Below, in pieces: positions 1-8,202 of a DNA stretch of 18,682 nt. The notes beneath the pieces are model-generated. The model was given only the letters and a program-made list of their open reading frames with translations, searched no databases and was not told the DNA's origin. A program made the position numbers and the translations under genes. How positions within the stretch are numbered: the first letter of the stretch is position 1; each line of letters opens with the position of its first letter. The DNA lies in assembly GCA_947371645.1 (NCBI GenBank), contig CANBQJ010000054.1, positions 1 through 18,682 of the forward strand, written 5' to 3'. Source of the DNA: Burkholderiales bacterium (GTDB lineage: Bacteria; Pseudomonadota; Gammaproteobacteria; Burkholderiales; Burkholderiaceae).

Positions 1-57
1 GGGTATAACAATGTCACCGGTGAGAACCCGATCAGCACCCACCCGAGGGGGGCTCGA

Positions 58-63
58 TAGAAT
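58..63 (+). promoter_or_regulatory. Putative -10 element of glnS
   Basis: TAGAAT lies exactly six bases before the glnS ATG, which would put transcription start at or next to the A of the start codon. No convincing -35 is visible about 17 bases upstream. A second AT-rich candidate, TATAAC, lies at 4-9 and would give a conventional leader of about 55 bases. Which one is used cannot be decided from sequence. Confidence 0.3.
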
Positions 64-69
64 CACGCC

Positions 70-1880
<1,811 letters not shown>

Positions 1881-1890
<10 letters not shown>

Positions 1891-1910
1891 GGCCCGGGCC
1901 TCACTTCGCC
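1881..1910. repeat. Perfect 30-bp palindrome over the glnS stop codon
   Basis: The arm GGCGAAGTGAGGCCC (1881-1895) is followed with no spacer by its exact reverse complement (1896-1910). The arm contains the glnS stop codon TGA at 1888-1890. As RNA it could fold into a very stable stem, minus the few central bases needed for a loop, just ahead of the terminator hairpin. It may protect the mRNA 3' end or assist termination. Confidence 0.85.
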
Positions 1911-1918
1911 GCCAAAGC

Positions 1919-1944
1919 AAAAAGGGCCCTCGGGCCCTTTTTTT
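1919..1944. terminator. Bidirectional intrinsic terminator between glnS and the protease gene
   Basis: An eight-base-pair stem AAAGGGCC/GGCCCTTT (1921-1928 and 1933-1940) closes a CTCG loop. The plus strand continues into a run of seven T (1938-1944). On the minus strand the same stem is followed by five T (complement of 1919-1923). It can therefore stop both glnS and the converging PEP-CTERM protease gene, which ends at 1975. Confidence 0.9.
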
Positions 1945-1974
1945 GTGGGGTCGTGGCGCGCAATCGCCAGCCGG

Positions 1975-2817
1975 TCAGGCCACCTGTTGGCCGGGGTGCA
2001 AGCGACGGCGGCAAGTGACGGCCACGCCGATCAGGCCCAGGCAGCTCAAGGCCCAGGTCGAAGGCTCTGGCACGGCCGACAACCAGGTGGCCTTCTGGCC
2101 TGACGAGGCCATGGTGCTGTCGATCCAGGTCTTGTAGGCGGCCACCTGCACAAAGGCCGACTCGGCATTGCCCGAGCCATCGGTGAGCGAAGCCGAGGCC
2201 AGGCCCAGCAGCAGGGCGCCCGCGCTGTCGGCCACCGCGCCCTTGAACAGGGCGCTGCCGCTGTCGCCACCTTCCACATAGACCGAGCCGCTGGTCACGA
2301 TCCAGTTGGTGGTGTAGCTCACGCCGTTGGCATCTTTGTAGGTGGCCATCAGCGACTGGGCCGTGACGCTGCCTTCGCCATTGGGCGTCTGGTTGGCGGC
2401 CGTGACGGCGGTCAGCGCCCCCAGGCTGCTCAAGGTGCTGCTTTTGACCGCCGTGTCGTTGAGGATGGGCACGCCCGAACTGCTCAAGGCCGTGGACAGG
2501 TGCACCAGCGCGATGTCGTTGTTGGGGAAGGCGGCGGTGGTGTAGCGGTAGACCGCATCCACCACCGAGCTGCCCGTGAGCGACACGAAGCTGGTGCTGC
2601 CCACCGAGACGCCAGCGGCCACGTGGTTGACGGTCAGCACCCAGTTGTCGGCGATCAGGATGCCGGTGGCGCCGGCAATCTCACCCACGGCCGAGTAGCT
2701 GCTGGTGTCGGTGCCGCCCACCAGGGCGTGGGCCGTCAAGGGCGACAGCAAGGCTGCCGTTGCGGTGATCGTCGCAGCCGACAAACGCCGGGCCAAAGCA
2801 AAAGTGTTCATGTTCAT
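1975..2817 (-). CDS. Secreted trypsin-like serine protease with PEP-CTERM sorting tail
   Basis: Predicted exported S1-type peptidase of 280 residues. The signal peptide is residues 1-31 (AHA cleavage), and the mature start LVGG resembles the IVGG of activated trypsins. A catalytic triad can be placed at H65 (LTVNHVA), D101 (NNDIALVHL) and S186 (GGDSGSALF). The C-terminus carries VPEPS at 249-253, a hydrophobic segment, and an arginine cluster at about 270-272, which is the PEP-CTERM signal read by exosortase in EPS-producing Gram-negatives. After the arginines there are about eight extra residues, more than usual. I chose the ATG at 2817 because it gives a proper signal peptide and has GAAG about seven bases upstream; a GTG in frame at 2850 would only add eleven residues. 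No exosortase gene is in the window. The natural substrate is unknown. Confidence 0.88.
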   Translation of the reverse strand: MNMNTFALARRLSAATITATAALLSPLTAHALVGGTDTSSYSAVGEIAGATGILIADNWVLTVNHVAAGVSVGSTSFVSLTGSSVVDAVYRYTTAAFPNNDIALVHLSTALSSSGVPILNDTAVKSSTLSSLGALTAVTAANQTPNGEGSVTAQSLMATYKDANGVSYTTNWIVTSGSVYVEGGDSGSALFKGAVADSAGALLLGLASASLTDGSGNAESAFVQVAAYKTWIDSTMASSGQKATWLSAVPEPSTWALSCLGLIGVAVTCRRRLHPGQQVA

Positions 2818-2909
2818 GCCCAAACTTCGATTGGTGTGCAGTTTGCCCACTTTGTGTGCGAAATCTCACGGGGTTGGCCCCAGGTTTCGGGGGGCTGGTC
2901 ACATCCGTG

Positions 2910-3902
2910 TCAGCCAGGACACAAGGCTGGCGCAGTTTGCAGGCTGCGCAGGCAGCTGTCCACATCCCGTGAATCGGTGAGCGTGCGCACCTGTTCGAAC
3001 ACCGCGCGGGCCTCCGGGTGGGCCCGGCGCAGGTAGTGCAACCACTGTTTGACCCTGCCCGCACGGTGGCGGGCCACCACATGGCCGTGCACCAGATCCC
3101 AGTAAACCGCCAGCAGGGGCTGGATGTCGGTGTGCCAGCGCACATGCTTGAGGCCTGATGCCGTCTGGGTGTCGTGCCCGGCCACCGCGGCCCGGATGGC
3201 CCAGGCCAGGCCTGGGTCGGCCACGATGCCGCGCCCCAGCATCAGGCTGTCGCAGCCGCTCTCTTGCAGGCAACGCAGGGCATCGGCCACCGTCCACACC
3301 TCGCCATTGGCCACCACCGGGATGCGCACGGCCTGGCGCACGGCGGCGATGCGGTCCCAGTAGGCGGGTGGCCTGTAGCCCTGATCGCGGGTGCGGGCGT
3401 GCACCACCAGCTCATTGGCGCCGCCGGCCTCGATGGCCTGGGCGCAGACCTCGGCCAGGCTGTCGTCGTGGTAGCCCAGGCGCATCTTGGCCGACACCGG
3501 CAGGTGGGCGGGCACGGCCTGGCGCACGGCGCGCACCACGTCTTCCAGGGCCTCGGGTGTTTGCAGCATCAAGGCGCCACCGCCCCGGCGGTTGACCACC
3601 TTGGCGGGGCAGCCGAAGTTCAGGTCGATGCCATGCGGGCCCAGCTCGGCCAGGCGCGCGGCGTTCTCGGCCATGCAGACCGGGTCGGAGCCCAGCAGCT
3701 GCGCACGCACCGGCGTGCCGGCCGGGGTGCAGCCGGCGTTGGCCAGCTCCGGCACGATGCGCAGGAAGGCCTTGGGCGGCAACAGGGTGTCGGTGATGCG
3801 GATGAACTCGGACACGCAGCGGTCCACGCCGCCGATGCGGGTGAGCACGTCGCGCAAGGTGAAGTCGAGCAGCCCTTCCATGGGCGCGAGCAGGATCTGC
3901 AT
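2910..3902 (-). CDS. dusC: tRNA-dihydrouridine synthase C
   Basis: FMN enzyme that reduces a specific uridine in the tRNA D-loop to dihydrouridine with NADPH; E. coli DusC modifies U16. The 330-residue protein opens with MQILLAPMEG, close to the start of known DusC proteins, which is why I place the start at 3902 although the frame stays open to a GTG at 3995. The catalytic cysteine is C98 in NFGCPA. The flavin/phosphate-binding barrel motifs are SAKMRLG (137-143), VVHART (167-171), VVANGEV (196-202) and MLGRG (221-225). A helical tRNA-binding domain follows from about 250. No clear Shine-Dalgarno precedes the start. The gene is divergent from the hydrolase, and the protease gene lies 92 bp downstream, probably as a separate unit. 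Confidence 0.94.
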   Translation of the reverse strand: MQILLAPMEGLLDFTLRDVLTRIGGVDRCVSEFIRITDTLLPPKAFLRIVPELANAGCTPAGTPVRAQLLGSDPVCMAENAARLAELGPHGIDLNFGCPAKVVNRRGGGALMLQTPEALEDVVRAVRQAVPAHLPVSAKMRLGYHDDSLAEVCAQAIEAGGANELVVHARTRDQGYRPPAYWDRIAAVRQAVRIPVVANGEVWTVADALRCLQESGCDSLMLGRGIVADPGLAWAIRAAVAGHDTQTASGLKHVRWHTDIQPLLAVYWDLVHGHVVARHRAGRVKQWLHYLRRAHPEARAVFEQVRTLTDSRDVDSCLRSLQTAPALCPG

Positions 3903-3920
3903 GGGGCGGCAGTGTACCCA

Positions 3921-3955
3921 CGCAGCGCTGCGCATGGGGCCCGCCTGCAGGCCCC
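3921..3955. repeat. Two adjacent inverted repeats in the dusC-hydrolase divergent region
   Basis: A 12-bp perfect palindrome CGCAGCGCTGCG (3921-3932) is followed by a six-base-pair inverted repeat GGGGCC/GGCCCC (3936-3941 and 3950-3955, eight-base spacer). Both lie in the 116-bp region between two divergent start codons, so they could be an operator or structure in the dusC leader. Confidence 0.5.
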
Positions 3956-3967
3956 GCGCAAAACAGT

Positions 3968-3973
3968 TAGGCT
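3968..3973 (+). promoter_or_regulatory. Possible -10 element for the hydrolase gene
   Basis: TAGGCT lies 45 bases before the ATG at 4019 and resembles the TAGNNT boxes seen before other genes here. No recognisable -35 accompanies it. Weak evidence. Confidence 0.25.
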
Positions 3974-4018
3974 GACCGCCTTGCCACTGCACCACGCCCT
4001 GGCCGGGCGCACCCTCCC

Positions 4019-4807
4019 ATGACCGCTCACGTGATGTTCGTGCACTCCACCGGCACCGGCCCTTCGATGTGGCAGGCGGTGTCGCAGGAGCTGCCGCCTG
4101 GCCTGCAGGCCGTCGCCCCCGTCAACCTGGGCTACAGCCCTCAGGCACCGTTGCGCTTGCGGGCAGATGGCAGCTTCCATTTGCAGGACGAGGTTGCCCA
4201 CCTGCGCAGGCAGGTGCCCGACGGGGCCTCCGAGCTGCACCTGGTGGCGCATTCTTACGGCGGCTGCGTGGCCCTGATGCTGGCGCAAGACCCCAGCCTG
4301 CCCGTGGCTTCTCTCTGGCTCTATGAGCCCGTGCCCTTTGCCGCGCTGCGCCAGCTGCCGCCTGCCGAGCTGCCCGAAGACGTGCGCCAGCAGCTGGGCC
4401 AGTTGTATGGCGAGGGCTCGCCCCTGCTGGACGCGGCCCACGCTGGCTCCGACACCTGGTTGCAGGCCTTCATCGACTACTGGAACGGCCCCGGCACCTG
4501 GGCGGCCGTGCCTGACAAGGTGCGCCAGGGCGCGCGCAGCGTGGGCGTCAAGATGTTCCACGAGGTGCAGGCCTTGTCCACCCTGGCGCCGGCTTTTGAT
4601 CAGCTGTCCCACAAGGCGCCCATGACCCTGGTGCATGGCGAACGCACGCAGCCGCCGGCGCGCCACATGGTGGAGCGCCTGGCGCAGGTCAACCCGCAGG
4701 CGCGCGTGGACGTGCTGGCCGGCCTGGGCCACATGGGCCTGACAGGCTCACCGCAGGCCGTGCGCGACAGCCTGGCCGCACATTGGTCCCGCGTCCGTTC
4801 GAACTGA
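4019..4807 (+). CDS. Alpha/beta-hydrolase fold protein
   Basis: A 262-residue cytoplasmic protein without signal peptide and of usual length for an alpha/beta hydrolase. The nucleophile elbow is AHSYGG with S79. The oxyanion strand near residues 6-12 reads MFVHSTG, and the final histidine is probably H238 in GLGHMG. The acid position, LVHGERT around 205-209, has glutamate (E208) where aspartate is most common, so the triad may be Ser-Glu-His or the acid may lie elsewhere. The substrate cannot be inferred; esterase, haloalkane dehalogenase-like or thioesterase activity are all possible. It begins 116 bp from the divergent dusC start, and the DUF1993 gene follows after 55 bp, perhaps in the same transcript. 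Confidence 0.85.
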   Translation: MTAHVMFVHSTGTGPSMWQAVSQELPPGLQAVAPVNLGYSPQAPLRLRADGSFHLQDEVAHLRRQVPDGASELHLVAHSYGGCVALMLAQDPSLPVASLWLYEPVPFAALRQLPPAELPEDVRQQLGQLYGEGSPLLDAAHAGSDTWLQAFIDYWNGPGTWAAVPDKVRQGARSVGVKMFHEVQALSTLAPAFDQLSHKAPMTLVHGERTQPPARHMVERLAQVNPQARVDVLAGLGHMGLTGSPQAVRDSLAAHWSRVRSN

Positions 4808-4862
4808 GCGCGCCAACGGTTCACATCAGCCCCCCCACGTTCACCACAAGAAGGAGATTCCC

Positions 4863-5366
4863 ATGAGCTTGACCATGTTCACCGCCAGCGTGCCCCCCGC
4901 ACTCCACACCCTGCGCAGCCTGAAGACCATCCTGGCCAAGGCGCAGGCCCACTGCGAGGCGCGCCAGATCGACCCGAACGCCTTCCTGCAGTCCCGCGTC
5001 TACCCGGACATGTTCCCGCTGACCCGCCAGGTGCAGATGGCCTGCGACACGGTCAAGAGCGGCGCCGCGCGCCTGGCCGGCGTCGACATCCCGTCCTTCC
5101 CCGACACGGAAACCACGTTCACCGAGCTGCAGGCCCGCATCGACAAGACCGTCGCCTTCCTGGCGGGCTTCACGGCGGCCCAGATTGACGGCAGCGAAAG
5201 CCGCCGCATCAGCATCCCCTTGCGCGACCGCACCGTCGAATTCGATGGGCAGACCTACCTCACGTCCTGGGTCTTGCCCAATTTCCATTTCCACGTGACC
5301 ACGGCCTACAACCTGCTGCGCCACGGCGGGGTGGAAATCGGCAAACGTGACTTCCTGGGCGGTTGA
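4863..5366 (+). CDS. DUF1993 family protein
   Basis: A 167-residue protein without signal peptide that I recognise as the DUF1993 family, predicted four-helix bundles related to the DinB/YfiT fold. Typical features are the N-terminal MSLTMFTASVP, a helical middle, PLRDRTVEFDGQTYL around 120-134, and the end segment PNFHFHVTTAYNLLRHGGV with several histidines that could bind a metal. The biochemical role of the family is not established. A strong Shine-Dalgarno (AAGGAG) sits a few bases before the ATG at 4863. It follows the hydrolase gene by 55 bp with no obvious terminator between. Confidence 0.85.
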   Translation: MSLTMFTASVPPALHTLRSLKTILAKAQAHCEARQIDPNAFLQSRVYPDMFPLTRQVQMACDTVKSGAARLAGVDIPSFPDTETTFTELQARIDKTVAFLAGFTAAQIDGSESRRISIPLRDRTVEFDGQTYLTSWVLPNFHFHVTTAYNLLRHGGVEIGKRDFLGG

Positions 5367-5444
5367 AAGTCACAGGCTGCGCACCCTGTTACCAAGGGCA
5401 ATTCCCTGACGCATTTCGGTGGTGCGCGCCGGGCCGAAGCGCCC

Positions 5445-5450
5445 TAGCAT
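5445..5450 (+). promoter_or_regulatory. Putative -10 element directly before the 5457 gene
   Basis: TAGCAT ends six bases before the ATG at 5457, the same spacing as TAGAAT before glnS. If used, the mRNA would start at the start codon. No -35 is recognisable. Confidence 0.3.
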
Positions 5451-5456
5451 GGGTTC

Positions 5457-5993
5457 ATGTCCAGCGCCCTTGCCCTCACCCTCCTTGCAGTCACTGCCCT
5501 GCGCGCTGGCGTGGTGTGGCGCAGGGCATCGGCCCTGGGTGCACTGATGGGTGTCTTGATGGGCGCGGGTGGCGCCAGGGCTGCAGACGGCCCCGAGGCC
5601 TCGCCGATGTGCCCGCCCAGCTTCCATGCCCAGGAAGCCGGCCGCGTGCTGGAGGCCCATGCCACCGCTTGCGCCGACTGGCCCGTGCAGCCTGTGGCAG
5701 CTGCCACGGCCGCCGCACAAGCCCCGGAGCAGGTCGAGCCGCCTTCTTCGGGTGAGCCCGAGCAGGCCAGCCCTGTGGGCAGCGTGGCTGGCGTGAGCCA
5801 TTCGGCACGTCGGGGCTGGAGCGACACCGGCGTTGGCGAGGTCACCAACTGGCGACAGCTGCCGGGCTTCAAGGTGGTGGCGCTGTTGAAGTTCCAGGGG
5901 GGCGGGCTGATCCTGACGGATTCAGGCTCGCAGTACTTCCTCAAGTTCCACGGCATCAAGGGTGTGCGAATGGGCGTCAAACTGGCGTTCTGA
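5457..5993 (+). CDS. Exported protein of unknown function
   Basis: I do not recognise this 178-residue protein. It has a hydrophobic N-terminus with a plausible signal peptide cleavage after ARA at about residue 42. A low-complexity Ala/Pro/Glu linker spans about 77-110, with two or three cysteines nearby (for example C53 and C68). A compact C-terminal segment of about 50 residues (VTNWRQLPGF to VKLAF) is rich in predicted beta strands. Codons end mostly in G or C, like the neighbours, supporting a real gene. The start is uncertain. The ATG at 5457 lacks a Shine-Dalgarno but has a -10-like box six bases upstream. A GTG at 5514 would instead give a textbook signal peptide beginning WRRAS, and an ATG exists at 5547. 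It is probably periplasmic. Confidence 0.65.
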   Translation: MSSALALTLLAVTALRAGVVWRRASALGALMGVLMGAGGARAADGPEASPMCPPSFHAQEAGRVLEAHATACADWPVQPVAAATAAAQAPEQVEPPSSGEPEQASPVGSVAGVSHSARRGWSDTGVGEVTNWRQLPGFKVVALLKFQGGGLILTDSGSQYFLKFHGIKGVRMGVKLAF

Positions 5994-6063
5994 GGCCCCG
6001 GTTTTGCACCCGAATGAGGGGGCTCCCCCGCGATCAGGTGTGTGGCGCGCGGCCGCCAGTTCC

Positions 6064-6092
6064 TAGACTCCTTGCGTATCGAGAAAGATACG
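6064..6092 (+). promoter_or_regulatory. -10-like box and inverted repeat upstream of the 6119 gene
   Basis: TAGACT (6064-6069) is followed by the inverted repeat CGTATC (6075-6080), a six-base spacer and GATACG (6087-6092). If the box is the -10, transcription starts at about 6076, so the repeat overlaps the start site or lies at the 5' end of the mRNA. It could be an operator half-site pair or a 5' hairpin. Confidence 0.35.
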
Positions 6093-6118
6093 GCAGTCCA
6101 ATCCAAGGAGTTCCCCTC

Positions 6119-6688
6119 ATGTCCCGTCGTGTTTCCGTGTGTGGCCTGGCCCTGGCATGTGGCCTGAGCGCGCCCGGTGCCTGGGCACAGTCCACCGTGC
6201 TGGATTTCGAGGACCTGGCTTGTGCCCGCACGCAAGACAGCTGCGAAGTGGGCGACCAGTACATGGCCAAGGGCTTTGCCTTGCGCTACACGCCGGCCGT
6301 GGACGAACCGCTGGCCGCAGGGTTGACGGCCGTGGGCCCGGCCTGGAAGTTCAACAAGAGGGGCAGCGTGGCCCTGAGCATCCGCAGCTGCGAGGCCCAG
6401 GCCACCCTGATGGCCAATGACAACGGCAGTTTCAACGCGTTGAGCATCGAGCTGGCCGAGGTCAACGGCGACGGCCCCTCGACCGTGTCATTCGTGGGCC
6501 TGCACGACGACGGCACCGAGGTGCGCCAGACCATGAAGCTCGACGGCAAGGCAGGCTGGCAGAAGTTCACTTTCGCTGCCGGCTTTCGCAAGCTGGCTTC
6601 TTTGCAGTGGACGCAGGGCGACTGCCTGAACGTGCGTCCGCACATGGTGGACAACATCGAGCTGCAAGCCACTGGCGGCCGCCCCTGA
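6119..6688 (+). CDS. Secreted beta-sandwich protein of unknown function
   Basis: A 189-residue exported protein. The signal peptide is residues 1-23, ending AWA before QSTVLDFEDL. The mature part starts with a DFEDL segment and ends with a VDNIEL segment. That arrangement is common in secreted jelly-roll or carbohydrate-binding-like domains (as in PEP-CTERM and DUF642-type proteins), but there is no PEP-CTERM tail here. Four cysteines in the mature protein (C35, C42, and one each in the SIRSCEA and QGDCLN segments) could form two disulfides in the periplasm. The ATG at 6119 is chosen because AAGGAG at 6105-6110 is well spaced; the frame extends upstream to 6014 but that part lacks a signal peptide. 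No function can be assigned. Ligand binding at the surface or in the periplasm is a guess from the fold type. Confidence 0.75.
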   Translation: MSRRVSVCGLALACGLSAPGAWAQSTVLDFEDLACARTQDSCEVGDQYMAKGFALRYTPAVDEPLAAGLTAVGPAWKFNKRGSVALSIRSCEAQATLMANDNGSFNALSIELAEVNGDGPSTVSFVGLHDDGTEVRQTMKLDGKAGWQKFTFAAGFRKLASLQWTQGDCLNVRPHMVDNIELQATGGRP

Positions 6689-6705
6689 GCCTGGCCGGTG
6701 TGTGT

Positions 6706-6728
6706 CAAGCTGAAACAGGCTTGTTTTC
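6706..6728 (+). terminator. Weak candidate terminator after the 6119 gene
   Basis: CAAGC (6706-6710) pairs with GCTTG (6719-6723), and TTTT follows immediately. The stem is only five base pairs with an eight-base loop, so termination efficiency would be low. Confidence 0.3.
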
Positions 6729-6814
6729 TGGTGCTTGTGCCCGGTTTCTGTGGCCGCATCCACCTTCAGGATGATGCTTCTTTCGTGCCCTGCCGATAAC
6801 GTCGACGCGACCCT

Positions 6815-6842
6815 GTCTGCCGTGTCTGGTGGGCAGACCACC
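6815..6842 (+). promoter_or_regulatory. Two mutually exclusive hairpins upstream of the TraF-type gene
   Basis: GTCTGCC (6815-6821) can pair with GGCAGAC (6832-6838) across a ten-base loop. Alternatively GGTGG (6828-6832) pairs with CCACC (6838-6842) across five bases. The two share bases and cannot form together. They lie about 30 bases before the ATG, ahead of the AGGAAG ribosome binding site. The rest of the 181-bp gap (6689-6869) holds only the weak terminator above and a possible GATAAC -10 near 6795-6800. Confidence 0.35.
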
Positions 6843-6869
6843 TTCGCGAGCAACGATAGGAAGCAACAG

Positions 6870-8189
6870 ATGAACCTGACCCCGCATCGCCTGGCGCTGG
6901 CCGTGGCATTGACCCTGCCGGCGATGGCCCAGGCCACGCCCTTTTCCATCTTTGAGGCCCGTGGCTTTGCCATGGGTGGGGCCGGCGTGGCGTCGTCAGA
7001 GCATGCGGCGGCTTCGCTGTACAACCCGGCCTTGCTGGCGGTGAGCGGCGACTCGAACCGCTTCTCTTTCATCGCGCCGGGCGTGGGCGCTTCGGTGACG
7101 GGCAATGCGGGCGCGATCCAGGCCGCACAGGACATCAACGACCACAAGACGATCGACAAGATGAGCTCGGCGGCCTCGGCCTTCGAGTCGGCCTATCAGG
7201 CCTGCCTGGGTTCGGGTTGCGTCAACAACGGCCCACTGAAAGCCGCGTCGGCCACCCTGGCCAATGCGGCGGCCGTGGTGAAGTCGGACCTGGGAGGGCT
7301 CGATGGCAAGACCTACCAGGTGGGCGCCGGTGCCGTCATGGCGGTGGCCTTGCCCAAATGGGAATACAAAGGCGCCTTGAGCGTCAACGTGGCGTTCTTC
7401 GGCCGGGCCACGCCCAATGTGGTCCAACAAGACCTGAGCGACATCCAGACGGTGGTGACCAACGCCAACGACTATGCGACCAACGGCAATCCGGGCGTGG
7501 TCGCCAACGTGCTCGACAGCAATGGCAACGTGAAGGTTGGCAGCGGCAATGGCGACTACCAGTCGAGCATCAAGGTGGTGGGGGTGGCCATCACCGACAT
7601 CGGGGTGTCCTTTGCCAAGGCCGTGACGGTGGGCGACACGGGCCTGCTGGTGGGCCTGACGCCCAAGATCCAGCAGGTGCGCACGGTGGCCTACACGGCC
7701 AACGTGGACAACAACGACTTCGACCTCAACAAGAACAAGAAGACCGACAACGGGTTCAACATCGACCTGGGCCTGGCCAAGACCTTCGAGCCTGATTCGG
7801 GCTACGACAACCTGCGCCTGGGCCTGGTGGTGCGCAACCTGATCCCGCACACCTACAAGACCACCGACCCGACGCAGGACGTGAAGCTGGCCCCGCAGCT
7901 GCGCGTGGGCGCGGCCTGGGTGGGCAAGTACGGCACGCTCACGTCCGACCTCGACCTGACCGCCAACAAGGTGGTGGGCACGGGCACCGAGTCCAGCCAG
8001 ATCTTTGCGCTGGGTGGCGAGCTCAATGCCTGGAACGTGGCCAAGCTGCGTGCGGGCTATCGGCAGGACTTCAAGGCCAAGACCGGTGCCGCCACGGTGG
8101 GCGTGAGCCTGCTGGGCCTGCAGCTGTCTGCGGCCTACAGCAAGGACCGTGAGCTGGCGGCCATGCTGCAGTTCGGCGCCTCGTTCTGA
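6870..8189 (+). CDS. TraF-type (PF13729-like) outer-membrane beta-barrel protein
   Basis: A 439-residue exported protein. The signal peptide is residues 1-22 (AQA cleavage). The mature start reads GFAMGGAGVASS, then AAASLYNPA around 47-54, the N-terminal signature shared by FadL/OmpP1-like barrels and the family often labelled conjugal transfer protein TraF. Alternating strands follow, and the chain ends LQFGASF with a C-terminal phenylalanine, the usual signal for BAM-assisted outer-membrane insertion. An Asn/Asp/Lys-rich loop (residues about 278-295) may be extracellular. No conjugation genes are nearby, so the TraF name should not be read as a role in DNA transfer; transport of hydrophobic compounds is more likely for this fold. 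Start chosen at 6870 because AGGAAG lies just upstream and the signal peptide begins there. The gene converges on the 8203 gene with 13 bp between. Confidence 0.82.
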   Translation: MNLTPHRLALAVALTLPAMAQATPFSIFEARGFAMGGAGVASSEHAAASLYNPALLAVSGDSNRFSFIAPGVGASVTGNAGAIQAAQDINDHKTIDKMSSAASAFESAYQACLGSGCVNNGPLKAASATLANAAAVVKSDLGGLDGKTYQVGAGAVMAVALPKWEYKGALSVNVAFFGRATPNVVQQDLSDIQTVVTNANDYATNGNPGVVANVLDSNGNVKVGSGNGDYQSSIKVVGVAITDIGVSFAKAVTVGDTGLLVGLTPKIQQVRTVAYTANVDNNDFDLNKNKKTDNGFNIDLGLAKTFEPDSGYDNLRLGLVVRNLIPHTYKTTDPTQDVKLAPQLRVGAAWVGKYGTLTSDLDLTANKVVGTGTESSQIFALGGELNAWNVAKLRAGYRQDFKAKTGAATVGVSLLGLQLSAAYSKDRELAAMLQFGASF

Positions 8190-8202
8190 GCCCGCACGGT
8201 CT

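Noticed and set aside
5444..6235. Minus-strand open frame (263 codons) opposite the two small exported protein genes
   Set aside because: The plus strand has ribosome binding site, signal peptides and consistent codon use; the minus frame shows none.
6870..8189. Conjugation locus suggested by the TraF family name
   Set aside because: The protein is a FadL-like barrel; no relaxase, type IV secretion or pilus genes are in the window.
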